DNA of 64,000 nt. Source: Pseudomonas sp. R84. Its GTDB lineage: Bacteria; Pseudomonadota; Gammaproteobacteria; Pseudomonadales; Pseudomonadaceae. Each line of letters opens with the position of its first letter. Within the stretch, counting starts at the first letter, position 1. The stretch is from positions 3,027,501 through 3,091,500 of the forward strand of contig NZ_CP019426.1 in NCBI RefSeq assembly GCF_009834515.1, in the 5' to 3' direction. The notes under the pieces were generated by a model, which worked only from the letters and a program-made list of their open reading frames with translations, did no database searches and had not been told where the DNA came from. A program made the translations under genes and the position numbers. Positions 40,571-48,974 of the stretch are shown one piece after another.

Positions 40571-42823
40571 TCAAGTGAAGGTGTGTCGGCTCATGGGCAG
40601 GCTGCGCACCCGCTGACCGGTTAGCCTTGCCACCGCGTTAGCGACGGCGGGCGCGACCGCGGGCAACGGCGGTTCACCGATGCCGCCCATTTTTTCTCCA
40701 CTCTCGACCACCCGCACGTGGACCCGCGCCATCCGCGCAGGCGGCAGAATCGGATACAAGTCGTAGTTGCGCGCCCGGGGTTTGCCATCAATCCACACGG
40801 CTTCTTCCATCAGGGTTTGCGACAACCCCAGCGCTACAGCGCCATTGACCTGCGCCTCGACAATCGCCGGGTTGACGATGCTGCCCGGGTCAATCGCCTG
40901 CCAGATGTCGTGCACCTTGACCTGGCCGTTCTCGATGGACACCTCGGCGATCACCGCTGTCTCCGTTCCGAACGGCGAAGCCATGGCCACGCCGCGCGCA
41001 CGTTTGCTGCCGTCTTCGGCGGTAAACGGCCCGCGCTTCCAGCCTCCGGACAGTTCACCCACCGCTTGCAGCAAAGTGGTCAGGCGTTGGTTGTCACGCA
41101 GCAGATGCAGGCGCAAGTCGAACGGGTCTTTGCCACCCTTATCGGCCAGTTCATCGAGGAACGATTCATAAAAGAAGTCGTTGAGCGAATTGCCCACCGA
41201 ACGCCAGTAACCGAGCATCGCCGGGCCTTTGACGTAGATCTGCGCGATGCGCTTGTTGGGGATCGCATAGGTTTTGCCCGACAACCCTTCAAGCGCCGTG
41301 GGGTCGAGTTTTTCTCCTTGCTTGCCGGCGAGGGCTTCGGTCGGGCCTTCGGTGGCACTGATCGCTTCGATTGCCAGCGGCCAGCCGTCGTTGTCCAGCG
41401 CGGCGCGGAAGTTCACCGCAGCCACGGGACGGAGCACGTCACGCAGGAACTCTTCTTCGCGACTCCAGATCAGTTTGACCGGACGGCCAACGGCCTTGGA
41501 CAGCGCAATCGCCTGAGGGTAGGGACTAGCCGAATCGTAGAGGAAATGCCGACCGAAGAACCCGCCCAGCAGCGGCGAATGCAAGGTGATGCGCGAAAGA
41601 TCGAGGCCCGTGCGTTTGGCGATGTCGGCACGGAACATGTCCGGCGCCTGATTCGGCAACCAGACTTCCAGCGAACCGTCCGGGTTGAATCGGGCCAGCG
41701 CCGAAGGCGGTTCCAGTTGACCGTGGTTCAGGTATTGGTTGTGGTAAGTGGCGTCGATGCGGGTCTTGGAATCCTTGAGGATCGAAGCCACGTCGCCTTG
41801 GTTTTCATCATCTTTGGCCGGGCCTTTATCTTCAGCGAGGCGCTTGAACCAGGCATCGCTGGAAAAGTCGGCGGGCATCGGCCGCACTTTGCTCTCGGCC
41901 GTTGGCTCTTGCCAGTCGACCTGGATCGCCTCGACGGCACGTTTGGCATGCCACCAGCGCTCGGCGAGCACCGCCACGGCACCCGGCAGACGATGCACGG
42001 AATGCACGCCTTTCATTGCCTTGACCTGCTCTTCGTTGCGCAGGTTGCCGACCGTCATGCCCAAGCGCGGGGCATGTTGCACGGCAGCATGGAGCATGTC
42101 GTCGACTTTCAGATCGATGCTGTACAGCGCCTTGCCGGTGGACTTGTCGTAAGCATCGAGGCGCTTCACCGGTTTGCCGATCCAGCGGAACTGGCTCGGA
42201 TCACGCAGTTGCACCGAAGCAGGATCGGGAACCGGCAGATCCATCGCCCGCTCAGCCAGTTCACCGTAGGCCAGCGAGCGGCCCGACTTGGCGTGCACGA
42301 CTTTGCCAGGCTCGGTGCCCAACTCGCTCACCGGCACGCCAAGTTGCTGCGCACCGGCCTGCAATAACATGGCGCGGGCGAGGGCGCCGAGGCGGCGCAT
42401 GACCGGGTAACTCATGCGCACCGACATGCTGCCGCCGGTGATGCGCATGCCGTTTTCCAGCACCACATAGGCTTCGCCGGGCGGTGCGGCTTCGACCAGG
42501 AAGGTCGACGGATCGGCATCCAGTTCTTCGCCGACGATTTGCGCCATAGCGGTGAACGTGCCTTGCCCGCCTTCCATGAACGGGCAGAGCAGACGCACGC
42601 GGTTGTCCGGACGAATCTCGAGAAACGCCGGGACCTGCGTGCCGCGCTCGGCCGTCGCCGCCGCAACGGCAGCTTGCACGCGTGTCGCACCGAGCGGCAA
42701 GCCGAAGCCGAGAACCAGGGCGCCGACGGCGGTACCGGTGAGAAAACGTCGGCGCGAAACATTGATCGGTTCGTGCAGATCCAGTGCTGAGGCTTGCAGT
42801 GCAGGGTCGATTCGAACGTTCAT
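40571..42823 (-). CDS. Molybdopterin-binding subunit of a periplasmic xanthine-dehydrogenase-family enzyme
   Basis: A 750-aa large subunit. A Tat signal (SRRRFLTGTAVGAL) sends the folded, cofactor-loaded protein to the periplasm. The first part matches isoquinoline 1-oxidoreductase/aldehyde dehydrogenase beta subunits: MEGGQGTFTAMAQIVGEEL is a molybdopterin contact region, YLNHGQLEPPSALAR and SPLLGGFFGRHFLYDSA are cofactor loops, and GEKMGGIGEPPLPAVAPAVA near the C terminus contains the catalytic glutamate (GEPP). Its start overlaps the FeS gene's stop (TGATG). The substrate (aldehyde or N-heterocycle) cannot be chosen from sequence. Confidence 0.92.
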   Translation of the reverse strand: MNVRIDPALQASALDLHEPINVSRRRFLTGTAVGALVLGFGLPLGATRVQAAVAAATAERGTQVPAFLEIRPDNRVRLLCPFMEGGQGTFTAMAQIVGEELDADPSTFLVEAAPPGEAYVVLENGMRITGGSMSVRMSYPVMRRLGALARAMLLQAGAQQLGVPVSELGTEPGKVVHAKSGRSLAYGELAERAMDLPVPDPASVQLRDPSQFRWIGKPVKRLDAYDKSTGKALYSIDLKVDDMLHAAVQHAPRLGMTVGNLRNEEQVKAMKGVHSVHRLPGAVAVLAERWWHAKRAVEAIQVDWQEPTAESKVRPMPADFSSDAWFKRLAEDKGPAKDDENQGDVASILKDSKTRIDATYHNQYLNHGQLEPPSALARFNPDGSLEVWLPNQAPDMFRADIAKRTGLDLSRITLHSPLLGGFFGRHFLYDSASPYPQAIALSKAVGRPVKLIWSREEEFLRDVLRPVAAVNFRAALDNDGWPLAIEAISATEGPTEALAGKQGEKLDPTALEGLSGKTYAIPNKRIAQIYVKGPAMLGYWRSVGNSLNDFFYESFLDELADKGGKDPFDLRLHLLRDNQRLTTLLQAVGELSGGWKRGPFTAEDGSKRARGVAMASPFGTETAVIAEVSIENGQVKVHDIWQAIDPGSIVNPAIVEAQVNGAVALGLSQTLMEEAVWIDGKPRARNYDLYPILPPARMARVHVRVVESGEKMGGIGEPPLPAVAPAVANAVARLTGQRVRSLPMSRHTFT

Positions 42824-43278
42824 CACGCGTCTCCCTTGCCGGCCAGCTCATGCACGGCGGCATGGATGGCGTTGTAAGTGCCGCAGCGGCACAGATTGAC
42901 CATCGCCGCTTCGATCTGCGCATCACTCGGTTTAGGGTTTTGTTTGAGCAGCGCGGTGGCGGCCATCACTTGCCCGGACTGGCAGTAGCCGCACTGCGCG
43001 ACCTGCAGGTCGACCCAGGTCGCGACCACCCGTTTGCCCACGTCATCGCTTTCGATGGCCTCAATGGTGGTGACCTCGCGGCCGACCACACCGGCCACCG
43101 GCGTGACGCACGAGCGCACGACGTTGCCATCCACCAGCACCGAACAGGCGCCGCACTGCGCCAATCCGCAGCCGTATTTGGTCCCGGTCATGCCCAGATC
43201 ATCGCGGATCACCCACAGCAAGGGCGTATCGGCGTCGGCATCGACCTGATAGGTCTTCTGGTTGATTCGTAGTTCCAT
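42823..43278 (-). CDS. (2Fe-2S)-binding small subunit of the molybdenum hydroxylase
   Basis: A 151-aa protein with eight cysteines. The plant-ferredoxin-type cluster is CGLAQCGACSVLVDG plus RSCVTP; the second cluster is QCGYCQSGQVM and NLCRCGTYNAIH. This is the small subunit of isoquinoline/aldehyde oxidoreductases; having no signal peptide, it is presumably exported with the Tat-tagged large subunit. It is the first structural gene of the operon. Confidence 0.93.
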   Translation of the reverse strand: MELRINQKTYQVDADADTPLLWVIRDDLGMTGTKYGCGLAQCGACSVLVDGNVVRSCVTPVAGVVGREVTTIEAIESDDVGKRVVATWVDLQVAQCGYCQSGQVMAATALLKQNPKPSDAQIEAAMVNLCRCGTYNAIHAAVHELAGKGDA

Positions 43279-43355
43279 GGTTCACCCGCTGATCATCGGT
43301 TGACTTGCATTGTTATGTTCGGTGACGCGCGGCGAGGCGCATCAGCGTTTTTCGT

Positions 43356-44288
43356 TCAATTCGCTACTGTACTGAGCGCTTCTGCCTCGAACGGCTGCCC
43401 GCGCAACAGGGCAATGTCTCGACTCGGCGCGGTGCCGAACAGGCGGCCATATTCGCGGCTGAACTGCGAAGGGCTTTCATAGCCGACCGCAAACGCCGCC
43501 CGCGAAACGTCGAGGCGCTCGACCAGCATCAGCCGCCGCGCTTCGTTGAGCCGCAGCCATTTCTGGTACTGCAGCGGACTCATGCCAGTGAGCTGGCGGA
43601 AATGATGGTGAAAGGTCGGCGCGCTCATCTGCACCCGCGCGGCCAGATCGTCGATGCGCAGGGCATCGGTGTAGTTGACCTTGAGCCAGTCAATGGCCTT
43701 GGCAATGCGATAACCCTGGCCATCGACGGCAGTGATCTGCCGCAGGCGTGTGCCTTGATCGGTGTGGAGCAACCGATAGTGGATTTCGCGCAGAACCAGC
43801 GGCGCCAGCACCGGGATGGCCTCGGGCTCATCGAGCAATGCCAGCAGCCGATCGAGCGCGCCCTCCAGCGCAGACGACAGGCTGCCAATCGCGGCGCCCG
43901 TGCCCGTTGCTGGCTGCCGCTTGGCCGGCAAGCCGCTCTTGGTGATGACTTCGGCGAGCATGCTCACATCCAGTTTCAGCACGAGGCCGACACAGGGCTG
44001 TTCGGGACTGGCAAGCATCACTTCGGAGTTGGCGGGTAGATCCAGTGAGGTCACCAGAAACCGCGAAGGGTCATAGCTGTAACCCTCGCCACCCACCCAC
44101 AAGCGCTTTTCGCCGCGACCGACGAGAATCAGGCTCGGTTCGATCATGCACACGGCCGGGGGCGCCGGTTGGTCGCGACGAAACAGCGACAAGCCGGGGA
44201 TGGCCGTGGCGAAGTCACCCGGTGCGCTCACGCGCGGGTCAATGTTCAGCGCCAACGGTGATTCCTGACGCAGTGGGGTATCGATCAT
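43356..44288 (-). CDS. AraC-family transcriptional regulator (cupin_6 type)
   Basis: A 310-aa regulator. An N-terminal AraC_N-type cupin effector domain (VCMIEPSLILVGRGEKRLWV, SLDLPANSEVML) is followed by two HTHs: RIDDLAARVQMSAPTFHHHF and VSRAAFAVGYESPSQFSREY. This group typically activates oxidoreductase genes. It lies just before the molybdenum hydroxylase operon on the same strand (77 bp gap) and divergent from the MFS gene, so either could be a target. Confidence 0.9.
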   Translation of the reverse strand: MIDTPLRQESPLALNIDPRVSAPGDFATAIPGLSLFRRDQPAPPAVCMIEPSLILVGRGEKRLWVGGEGYSYDPSRFLVTSLDLPANSEVMLASPEQPCVGLVLKLDVSMLAEVITKSGLPAKRQPATGTGAAIGSLSSALEGALDRLLALLDEPEAIPVLAPLVLREIHYRLLHTDQGTRLRQITAVDGQGYRIAKAIDWLKVNYTDALRIDDLAARVQMSAPTFHHHFRQLTGMSPLQYQKWLRLNEARRLMLVERLDVSRAAFAVGYESPSQFSREYGRLFGTAPSRDIALLRGQPFEAEALSTVAN

Positions 44289-44518
44289 GGCGGGTCACTC
44301 CTGTTGACCGAACTCTAATCCGCGCGCGAGACGTTTCCTATCCATCACCCTGCATCCTCAGAGGATCAGGCAAGCATTCAAGAGGAATGCGCTAGGGAAG
44401 GGCCGGATTGACCGGGAGAATGTGTCTATCTGTTACAGGGGCAGTGCCCGCAAAGGCGAAAAAAGGCCTGAGCCCCTGCGCATCACACCCACACGTTTTC
44501 GCACCACAGGTAGTTCCC

Positions 44519-45763
44519 ATGACGATTCCTTCTACAGATCCTTCTAAAAGAACAGGCGGCTGGAGCGCTGTGCTGGCCATGTCGTTGGCCGCATTCGCTT
44601 TGGTAGCTTCAGAATTCATGCCGGTCAGCCTGCTGACGCCGATCGCCGCAGACCTGCACATCACTGAAGGCCAGGCCGGGCAGGGGATTTCCGTGTCCGG
44701 TGCCTTTGCCTTGATCACCAGCCTGTTGATTGCCTCGGTCGCTGCTCGCGTCGAACGCAAGAAGCTGCTGCTGGGCCTGACCTTGCTGATGATCGTCTCT
44801 GGTACGGTCGTCGCGGTCGCGCCAGGCTACCCGTCATTCATGTTCGGACGTGCGCTGATCGGGATCGCGATCGGCGGTTTCTGGTCATTGTCGGCGGCGA
44901 CTGCAATGCGTCTGGTGCAGCCTGAACAGGTTTCGCGAGCGCTGGCCATCGTCAATGGCGGTAACGCCCTGGCGACGGTCATCGCCGCTCCGGCGGGGAG
45001 CTTTCTCGGCTCGCTGATCGGCTGGCGCGGGGCATTCTTTTGCGTGGTTCCGGTCGCAGTGCTGGCCGCCGTGTGGCTGCTGATGAGTATGCCGTCCTTC
45101 AAGGCGGAGCGTCAGGCAGGCAGCGGCAACGTTTTGCGGCTGATGAAGCAATTGCCAGTGGCCTTGGGCATGGTCGCCGTCAGCGTTTTTTTCATGGGCC
45201 AGTTCATGCTGTTCACCTACCTGCGGCCCTTTCTTGAAGGCGTAACGGGCGTCAGTGTCTCAACCTTGTCCTTGATGCTGCTGGGGCTGGGACTGGCCGG
45301 TTTTATCGGCACCTTTCTGATCGAAAGGTTTATGGGCCGTGGCCTGTACCGCACGTTGACCGTCATCCCGCTGATCATGGCGGCCATCGCGCTGGCGTTG
45401 GTCAGCTTCGGCAAATCACCGCTGCTGACCGCCGTATTACTCGGCCTCTGGGGACTCGTCGCCACGGCCGCGCCGGTCGGCTGGTGGACATGGCTGGCGC
45501 AGACGCTGCCGGATGATGCGGAAGCCGGAGGCGGTTTGCTCGTCGCCATTGTGCAACTGGCGATCGCCGGAGGCGCAATCATTGGCGGTCTGGCTTTTGA
45601 CCTGAGCGGATACAAAGCCACATTCGAGCTCAGTGCTGCGGTGTTGATCGCCGCGTCTGTACTTGCCTGGCTGGCGGGTCGCAACGCCACTGAAGTTCAT
45701 CTTGTTGAGTCGGCAGCTCATTCGAGCGCTGTTTCCGGCGATCCGGAGTCCCGATTTGTCTGA
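44519..45763 (+). CDS. MFS exporter (sugar-efflux/drug type)
   Basis: A 414-aa, 12-helix MFS protein. The region ALVASEFMPVSLLTPIAADL at helix 1 and RALIGIAIGGFWSLSAATAM are typical of the YnfM/NepI/SotB group, which expels purine ribosides, arabinose-like sugars or drugs. The loop 2-3 motif is ARVERKKLLLG. It starts at ATG 44519. It is divergent from the AraC regulator with about 230 bp between, a common regulator-exporter pair. Confidence 0.87.
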   Translation: MTIPSTDPSKRTGGWSAVLAMSLAAFALVASEFMPVSLLTPIAADLHITEGQAGQGISVSGAFALITSLLIASVAARVERKKLLLGLTLLMIVSGTVVAVAPGYPSFMFGRALIGIAIGGFWSLSAATAMRLVQPEQVSRALAIVNGGNALATVIAAPAGSFLGSLIGWRGAFFCVVPVAVLAAVWLLMSMPSFKAERQAGSGNVLRLMKQLPVALGMVAVSVFFMGQFMLFTYLRPFLEGVTGVSVSTLSLMLLGLGLAGFIGTFLIERFMGRGLYRTLTVIPLIMAAIALALVSFGKSPLLTAVLLGLWGLVATAAPVGWWTWLAQTLPDDAEAGGGLLVAIVQLAIAGGAIIGGLAFDLSGYKATFELSAAVLIAASVLAWLAGRNATEVHLVESAAHSSAVSGDPESRFV

Positions 45764-45779
45764 TCAAGCAGAAGGCTGA

Positions 45780-46230
45780 TCAATGCGCCACTGACGGTTG
45801 GGTCGCGACCGAGACAGTGAAGACCACGACAAACAGCACGACCAATCCCCAGAACATCACCATGACCGTCAGCAGAAAGACCTTAAGGCCTTGATAAAGC
45901 CTGCGCAGCCAATGGCCTTCGGGTTTTGCGTCTGCGCGGGTTCTGAGTACTCCTTTCAAATAAAAACCAAGGAGCGCCATCTATCGCCAGCGCAGGCAAG
46001 CCGGCTAAGGGGAAAATGCTTTCCCACCGATAGAAAGAGGACCGGCTCAGAAAGACCACATAACAAATCAGACTCCCGTAGGGCAGTGCCCGCCACCATT
46101 TACCGGCCAGCGCGCCGACCATCAGGCACATGATCACCATGAACGGGCTGAGGAGAATATGGAGCATCCACTCCAGTACGTTGGGCAAGTAGTCCGGGGA
46201 ATGAATGCTGCGCCAGAGGTATTCCAACAT
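45780..46230 (-). pseudogene. Membrane protein gene with probable frameshift (split into two frames)
   Basis: An ORF starts at ATG 46230 (MLEYLWRSIHSPDYLPNVLE, with several hydrophobic segments) and reads to LPALAIDG, after which its frame turns into a basic, unnatural tail ending at 45883. In the next frame, from about 45980 to 45780, a hydrophobic continuation appears (ALLGFYLKGVLRTRADAKPE, then LKVFLLTVMVMFWGLVVLFV). Joined at the GATGGCGC stretch (45975-45985) they make one protein of about 150 aa. A single-base indel is the simplest reading; a second, separately initiated small protein at 45980 is less likely, as it has no ribosome-binding site. It is transcribed convergently with the MFS gene. 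Confidence 0.55.
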
Positions 46231-46448
46231 TGATCGGGTTCCTTCCTTCTAGGGAGTCAGTGCTGCTGCGGTGCTTCCGTGCTGCTCGACGGTATCGGCG
46301 TGTTTTTGGGTTACATAAGGGTTGTTGTGTGAATTGGGGGCTTTAGGGGGCGCGGAATACGCCGGTGCATGCCCGGGCGGTGGAGGGATTCCAGTTTTTG
46401 CGCTATTGCTATAGGACCGGCATGGAGCCGGGATCAAGGAGTGATCTG

Positions 46449-46670
46449 ATGAATGATTATCGAAAGTTGACCCAAGCGGAACTGTCTGTTGCCCTAAAAA
46501 TGCCTGAGAGCGAGGTTGCGCTTTATGTCGCCGACAACGAACCCATGGCTGATGGTTCTGGGCACTGGGTGTTCTTTTCTCTGTCTGCGCCCAAAAGCCT
46601 TCTCTCTCGCCTAAGGGTTGACGATGGGCACCGGCTGGCACTTGGCAAGTCGTGGACAATTGCGCCCTGA
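46449..46670 (+). CDS. Small hypothetical protein
   Basis: A 73-aa protein (MNDYRKLTQAELSVALKMPE, ending LGKSWTIAP). AAGGAG seven bases before ATG 46449 supports translation. There are no cysteines or membrane segments, and no family is recognised. It sits in an accessory stretch with no conserved neighbours; the next 160 bp contain an imperfect hairpin (GGAGCGATC/GATCGCTTCTCC, 46690-46729). Confidence 0.55.
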   Translation: MNDYRKLTQAELSVALKMPESEVALYVADNEPMADGSGHWVFFSLSAPKSLLSRLRVDDGHRLALGKSWTIAP

Positions 46671-46837
46671 CAACACGGTTGCTTCACTTCGGAGCGATCC
46701 GGGCCAATACGTTCCGATCGCTTCTCCTTAGTCGAATCACGGGTCAACAGATTGGTGACGGTTGGCGTGTGGCAGCTTTCGGCAAAGAGCGGACAGTCGC
46801 CATCTACGAAACCCAGGGCGATTCACTACAAATTAAT

Positions 46838-47344
46838 TTAAGAAGATGTGCGGCACTTTTTGATGTAATTCTCGATAATAATCACAAGCTCTTTATTTCT
46901 AGCCAGCTCATGCCGACGGCCCATCCGCTGTAGAAAAATCTGTATGGCGAAAACAGACAGGAATGCAAATGGGATGTAGAAAATATTGGTGATGTAGTTT
47001 GCAAGTAGAAGAAATAGAGACCCCATAAAAACGAAGGTGGCGGTGAGCGTCGTCGAGTTATCAATCTGAGATGATAGTCTCTCGTTGTGAATTTTTAAAA
47101 AGTGAACAACCTCCTCCCATTGAGGTGCGCTGATTTTTTTATTTCTCAATTTGGGAATAGCATCAATTTCCAGTTCGAACGCCCTGTAAAACTCCATCTC
47201 CTGATCAAAGTACTCCTCCGCTCTTGGGGCGTCCGACACCTTGATGAAATCAAGCCATTTTGGGTTTTTCGGCCAAGTCTCTGCGATAAACTCTGCGCGC
47301 TTTGTGCCATATCGCGTGATGATGTCTTCAAATATGGTTTTCAT
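46838..47344 (-). CDS. Hypothetical protein with two membrane segments
   Basis: A 168-aa protein. Residues 1-100 are soluble and helical (KPPK-free, WPKNPKWLDFIKVSD, then WEEVVHFLKIHNERLSSQID), about 102-140 form two hydrophobic helices (TATFVFMGSLFLLLANYI and IFYIPFAFLSVFAIQIFL), and the tail is basic. Composition is clearly more AT-rich than the flanking genes (many AAA, TTT and ATT codons), suggesting horizontal gain. It lies in tandem, on the same strand, with a PD-(D/E)XK nuclease gene, with a strong terminator between them. The function is unknown. Confidence 0.65.
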   Translation of the reverse strand: MKTIFEDIITRYGTKRAEFIAETWPKNPKWLDFIKVSDAPRAEEYFDQEMEFYRAFELEIDAIPKLRNKKISAPQWEEVVHFLKIHNERLSSQIDNSTTLTATFVFMGSLFLLLANYITNIFYIPFAFLSVFAIQIFLQRMGRRHELARNKELVIIIENYIKKCRTSS

Positions 47345-47477
47345 TAGTGCTTGTATCTCATAATTGAAAAGCTAAAAGGGGACGCGCATTAGTAACCGTT
47401 TCTGGCCGAATTCCGCCCATCGTGACAGGCAGAGGGTGGCCAAAAGCAGACGTTCGGAAAGCGGAGAAGAAAAGGAG

Positions 47478-47526
47478 AAAAGGGGGCTGATTTATTTTCT
47501 GAGAAATAAATCAGTCCCCTTTTTGC
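47478..47526. terminator. Strong bidirectional terminator
   Basis: GGGGCTGATTTATTT and AAATAAATCAGTCCCC form a long stem around TCTGAG with A-rich and T-rich tails on either side, so it works in both directions. It lies just after the nuclease gene and upstream of the small hypothetical gene. Confidence 0.85.
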
Positions 47527-47539
47527 GCCTTTTTGTTCG

Positions 47540-48679
47540 TCAGGCGAACTGCTGGTGAGCGCGCTGCCACAGCTCGTGAGCGTCATCGATCAGGTTGACG
47601 GCAATCGAATCCCTTGTTTCCGGATCTCGGAGAAGGGCCAGGTCCTCGTTGGAAGGGGCATGTAGGTTCACATTAAACGTAGAGTACTTCCAAAACATTT
47701 TTCCCGAATTCCGAGTATTGGGTGCGATTTCTCGACTCAGCGCCAAAAGTTGCTCACGATCTTCCGGGAACTGCTCACCGTCACAGTAGTAGCCAACGTA
47801 AAGGCGGTGGTCGAGTTCGATGTACACGCCACCATTCATAAATGTGAAGGGGAAAGTGAGGCCAATGTATTTGCTGTTTTTGGCCTTTTTGTAATAGGCG
47901 GAAATAGCCTCCTTCGTGGCCGAATTTTCGGGCTTGCCGAGTTGCGGATAATGGCTCCCTTGGTAAGCCGTCATGCGCTCCCAAATATCGAGTTGCAGAT
48001 CGACCAGTACGGATTTGAATGCGTGGTTGATGTCGGCGATCACGAAGAGATTCTCGCCAAGCAGGATCTGTTCTTTTAGCTTGCTCATATAGATCTCACC
48101 CTGGTCACTGGATGTCAGCTTTTGGAGTAGTTCGATGTATTGGAAAACGCTTTCCCGCACGCCGGGCTCGCGGGCAACCAGTGGGATGCAGTCTTTCAAC
48201 CAAGCGATGATCTCAGCTTCATAGCTGAGAAGAACTACAGGCAGCGACTTGCGACTCTGTTCACTGGGCTCGGAACCATCCAGGGTGAGATACGTGGTCC
48301 AAATCTCGCCATAGCCTTCCGCTTGCATTCGCTGGTGGTAGCGCCAGAGCTGCTCGTCCTGATCGCCAGCGTAGATCTTGTTCTCGATGATCACTGCCTG
48401 CTTGGACTGGTTGCGGACCAAGATGTCGATGTTCTGGTACTCGACTTCGACAATCGCATTCTCTGAGTCGAAGTTCTGGATGCCCAGTCGCTTCAATAAG
48501 AGATTCAGCAGCGCTGTTCCTTTATTGTGGGTTGCCTTTGGGTCGAGCAAAAAGGCGAGGTAGCGCGAGTGAAGCCGAACCTCGTCACTCGCGCTGCGGA
48601 GTACGGAGAAGAGGTTGAAGTCTGCAGGGCGCTGATACCTCGCGCGCAGCAGAGCCACAGTTTGCAAAAAATCGTCCAT
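47540..48679 (-). CDS. PD-(D/E)XK nuclease-superfamily protein
   Basis: A 379-aa protein. The N terminus has SDEVRLHSRYLAFLLDP followed by HNKG, a hallmark of the PDDEXK_4 family; the active-site residues are Asp85 in NIDILV, Glu99 and Lys101 in VIIENK, and Gln110/Tyr114 (EQLWRY). All catalytic residues are present, so a metal-dependent nuclease activity is likely. The C-terminal half has no family I recognise. Members are often found in defence islands or beside restriction genes, but no modification or defence partner is visible here. It is transcribed alone, toward a terminator at 47478-47526. Confidence 0.82.
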   Translation of the reverse strand: MDDFLQTVALLRARYQRPADFNLFSVLRSASDEVRLHSRYLAFLLDPKATHNKGTALLNLLLKRLGIQNFDSENAIVEVEYQNIDILVRNQSKQAVIIENKIYAGDQDEQLWRYHQRMQAEGYGEIWTTYLTLDGSEPSEQSRKSLPVVLLSYEAEIIAWLKDCIPLVAREPGVRESVFQYIELLQKLTSSDQGEIYMSKLKEQILLGENLFVIADINHAFKSVLVDLQLDIWERMTAYQGSHYPQLGKPENSATKEAISAYYKKAKNSKYIGLTFPFTFMNGGVYIELDHRLYVGYYCDGEQFPEDREQLLALSREIAPNTRNSGKMFWKYSTFNVNLHAPSNEDLALLRDPETRDSIAVNLIDDAHELWQRAHQQFA

Positions 48680-48974
48680 GAGAGAGTGTTCCTGATTAAG
48701 GCCAAGTTGCGGCGCGTAGTATCAGGCAAATCAGGTCTCTTATGTAATGGCTATTTGATGCTGTCGGCATCATGCAAGTCTTGATTTAGAGATGTGTCGA
48801 CCGTTCGAACCTTGCTAATGAAGCGTTTTACGAGTCAGCATCACCTGAGTAATCCGGAATCGCTGTAAGCAGCTTCTGCTTTTGTAGGCACGCGATGGCC
48901 GCTTCTGGACAAAAACGATCGTTCGACAGCAGCAGCTATCGGCCAAAAAAGCTCAGCTACAGTCCTTCCTCAAA

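Noticed and set aside
40718..42367. A 549-codon + strand frame inside the molybdenum subunit gene
   Set aside because: Shadow of the opposite-strand gene; composition is biased to His, Arg and Gln and no domain is recognisable.
46652..46933. A 93-codon + strand frame between the small orphan gene and the two-TM gene
   Set aside because: It overlaps both neighbours, has no ribosome-binding site and reads through a hairpin; the neighbouring genes have better support.
45780..48780. A prophage or integrative element around the accessory islet
   Set aside because: No integrase, phage structural gene, direct repeat or tRNA target is visible at the borders.
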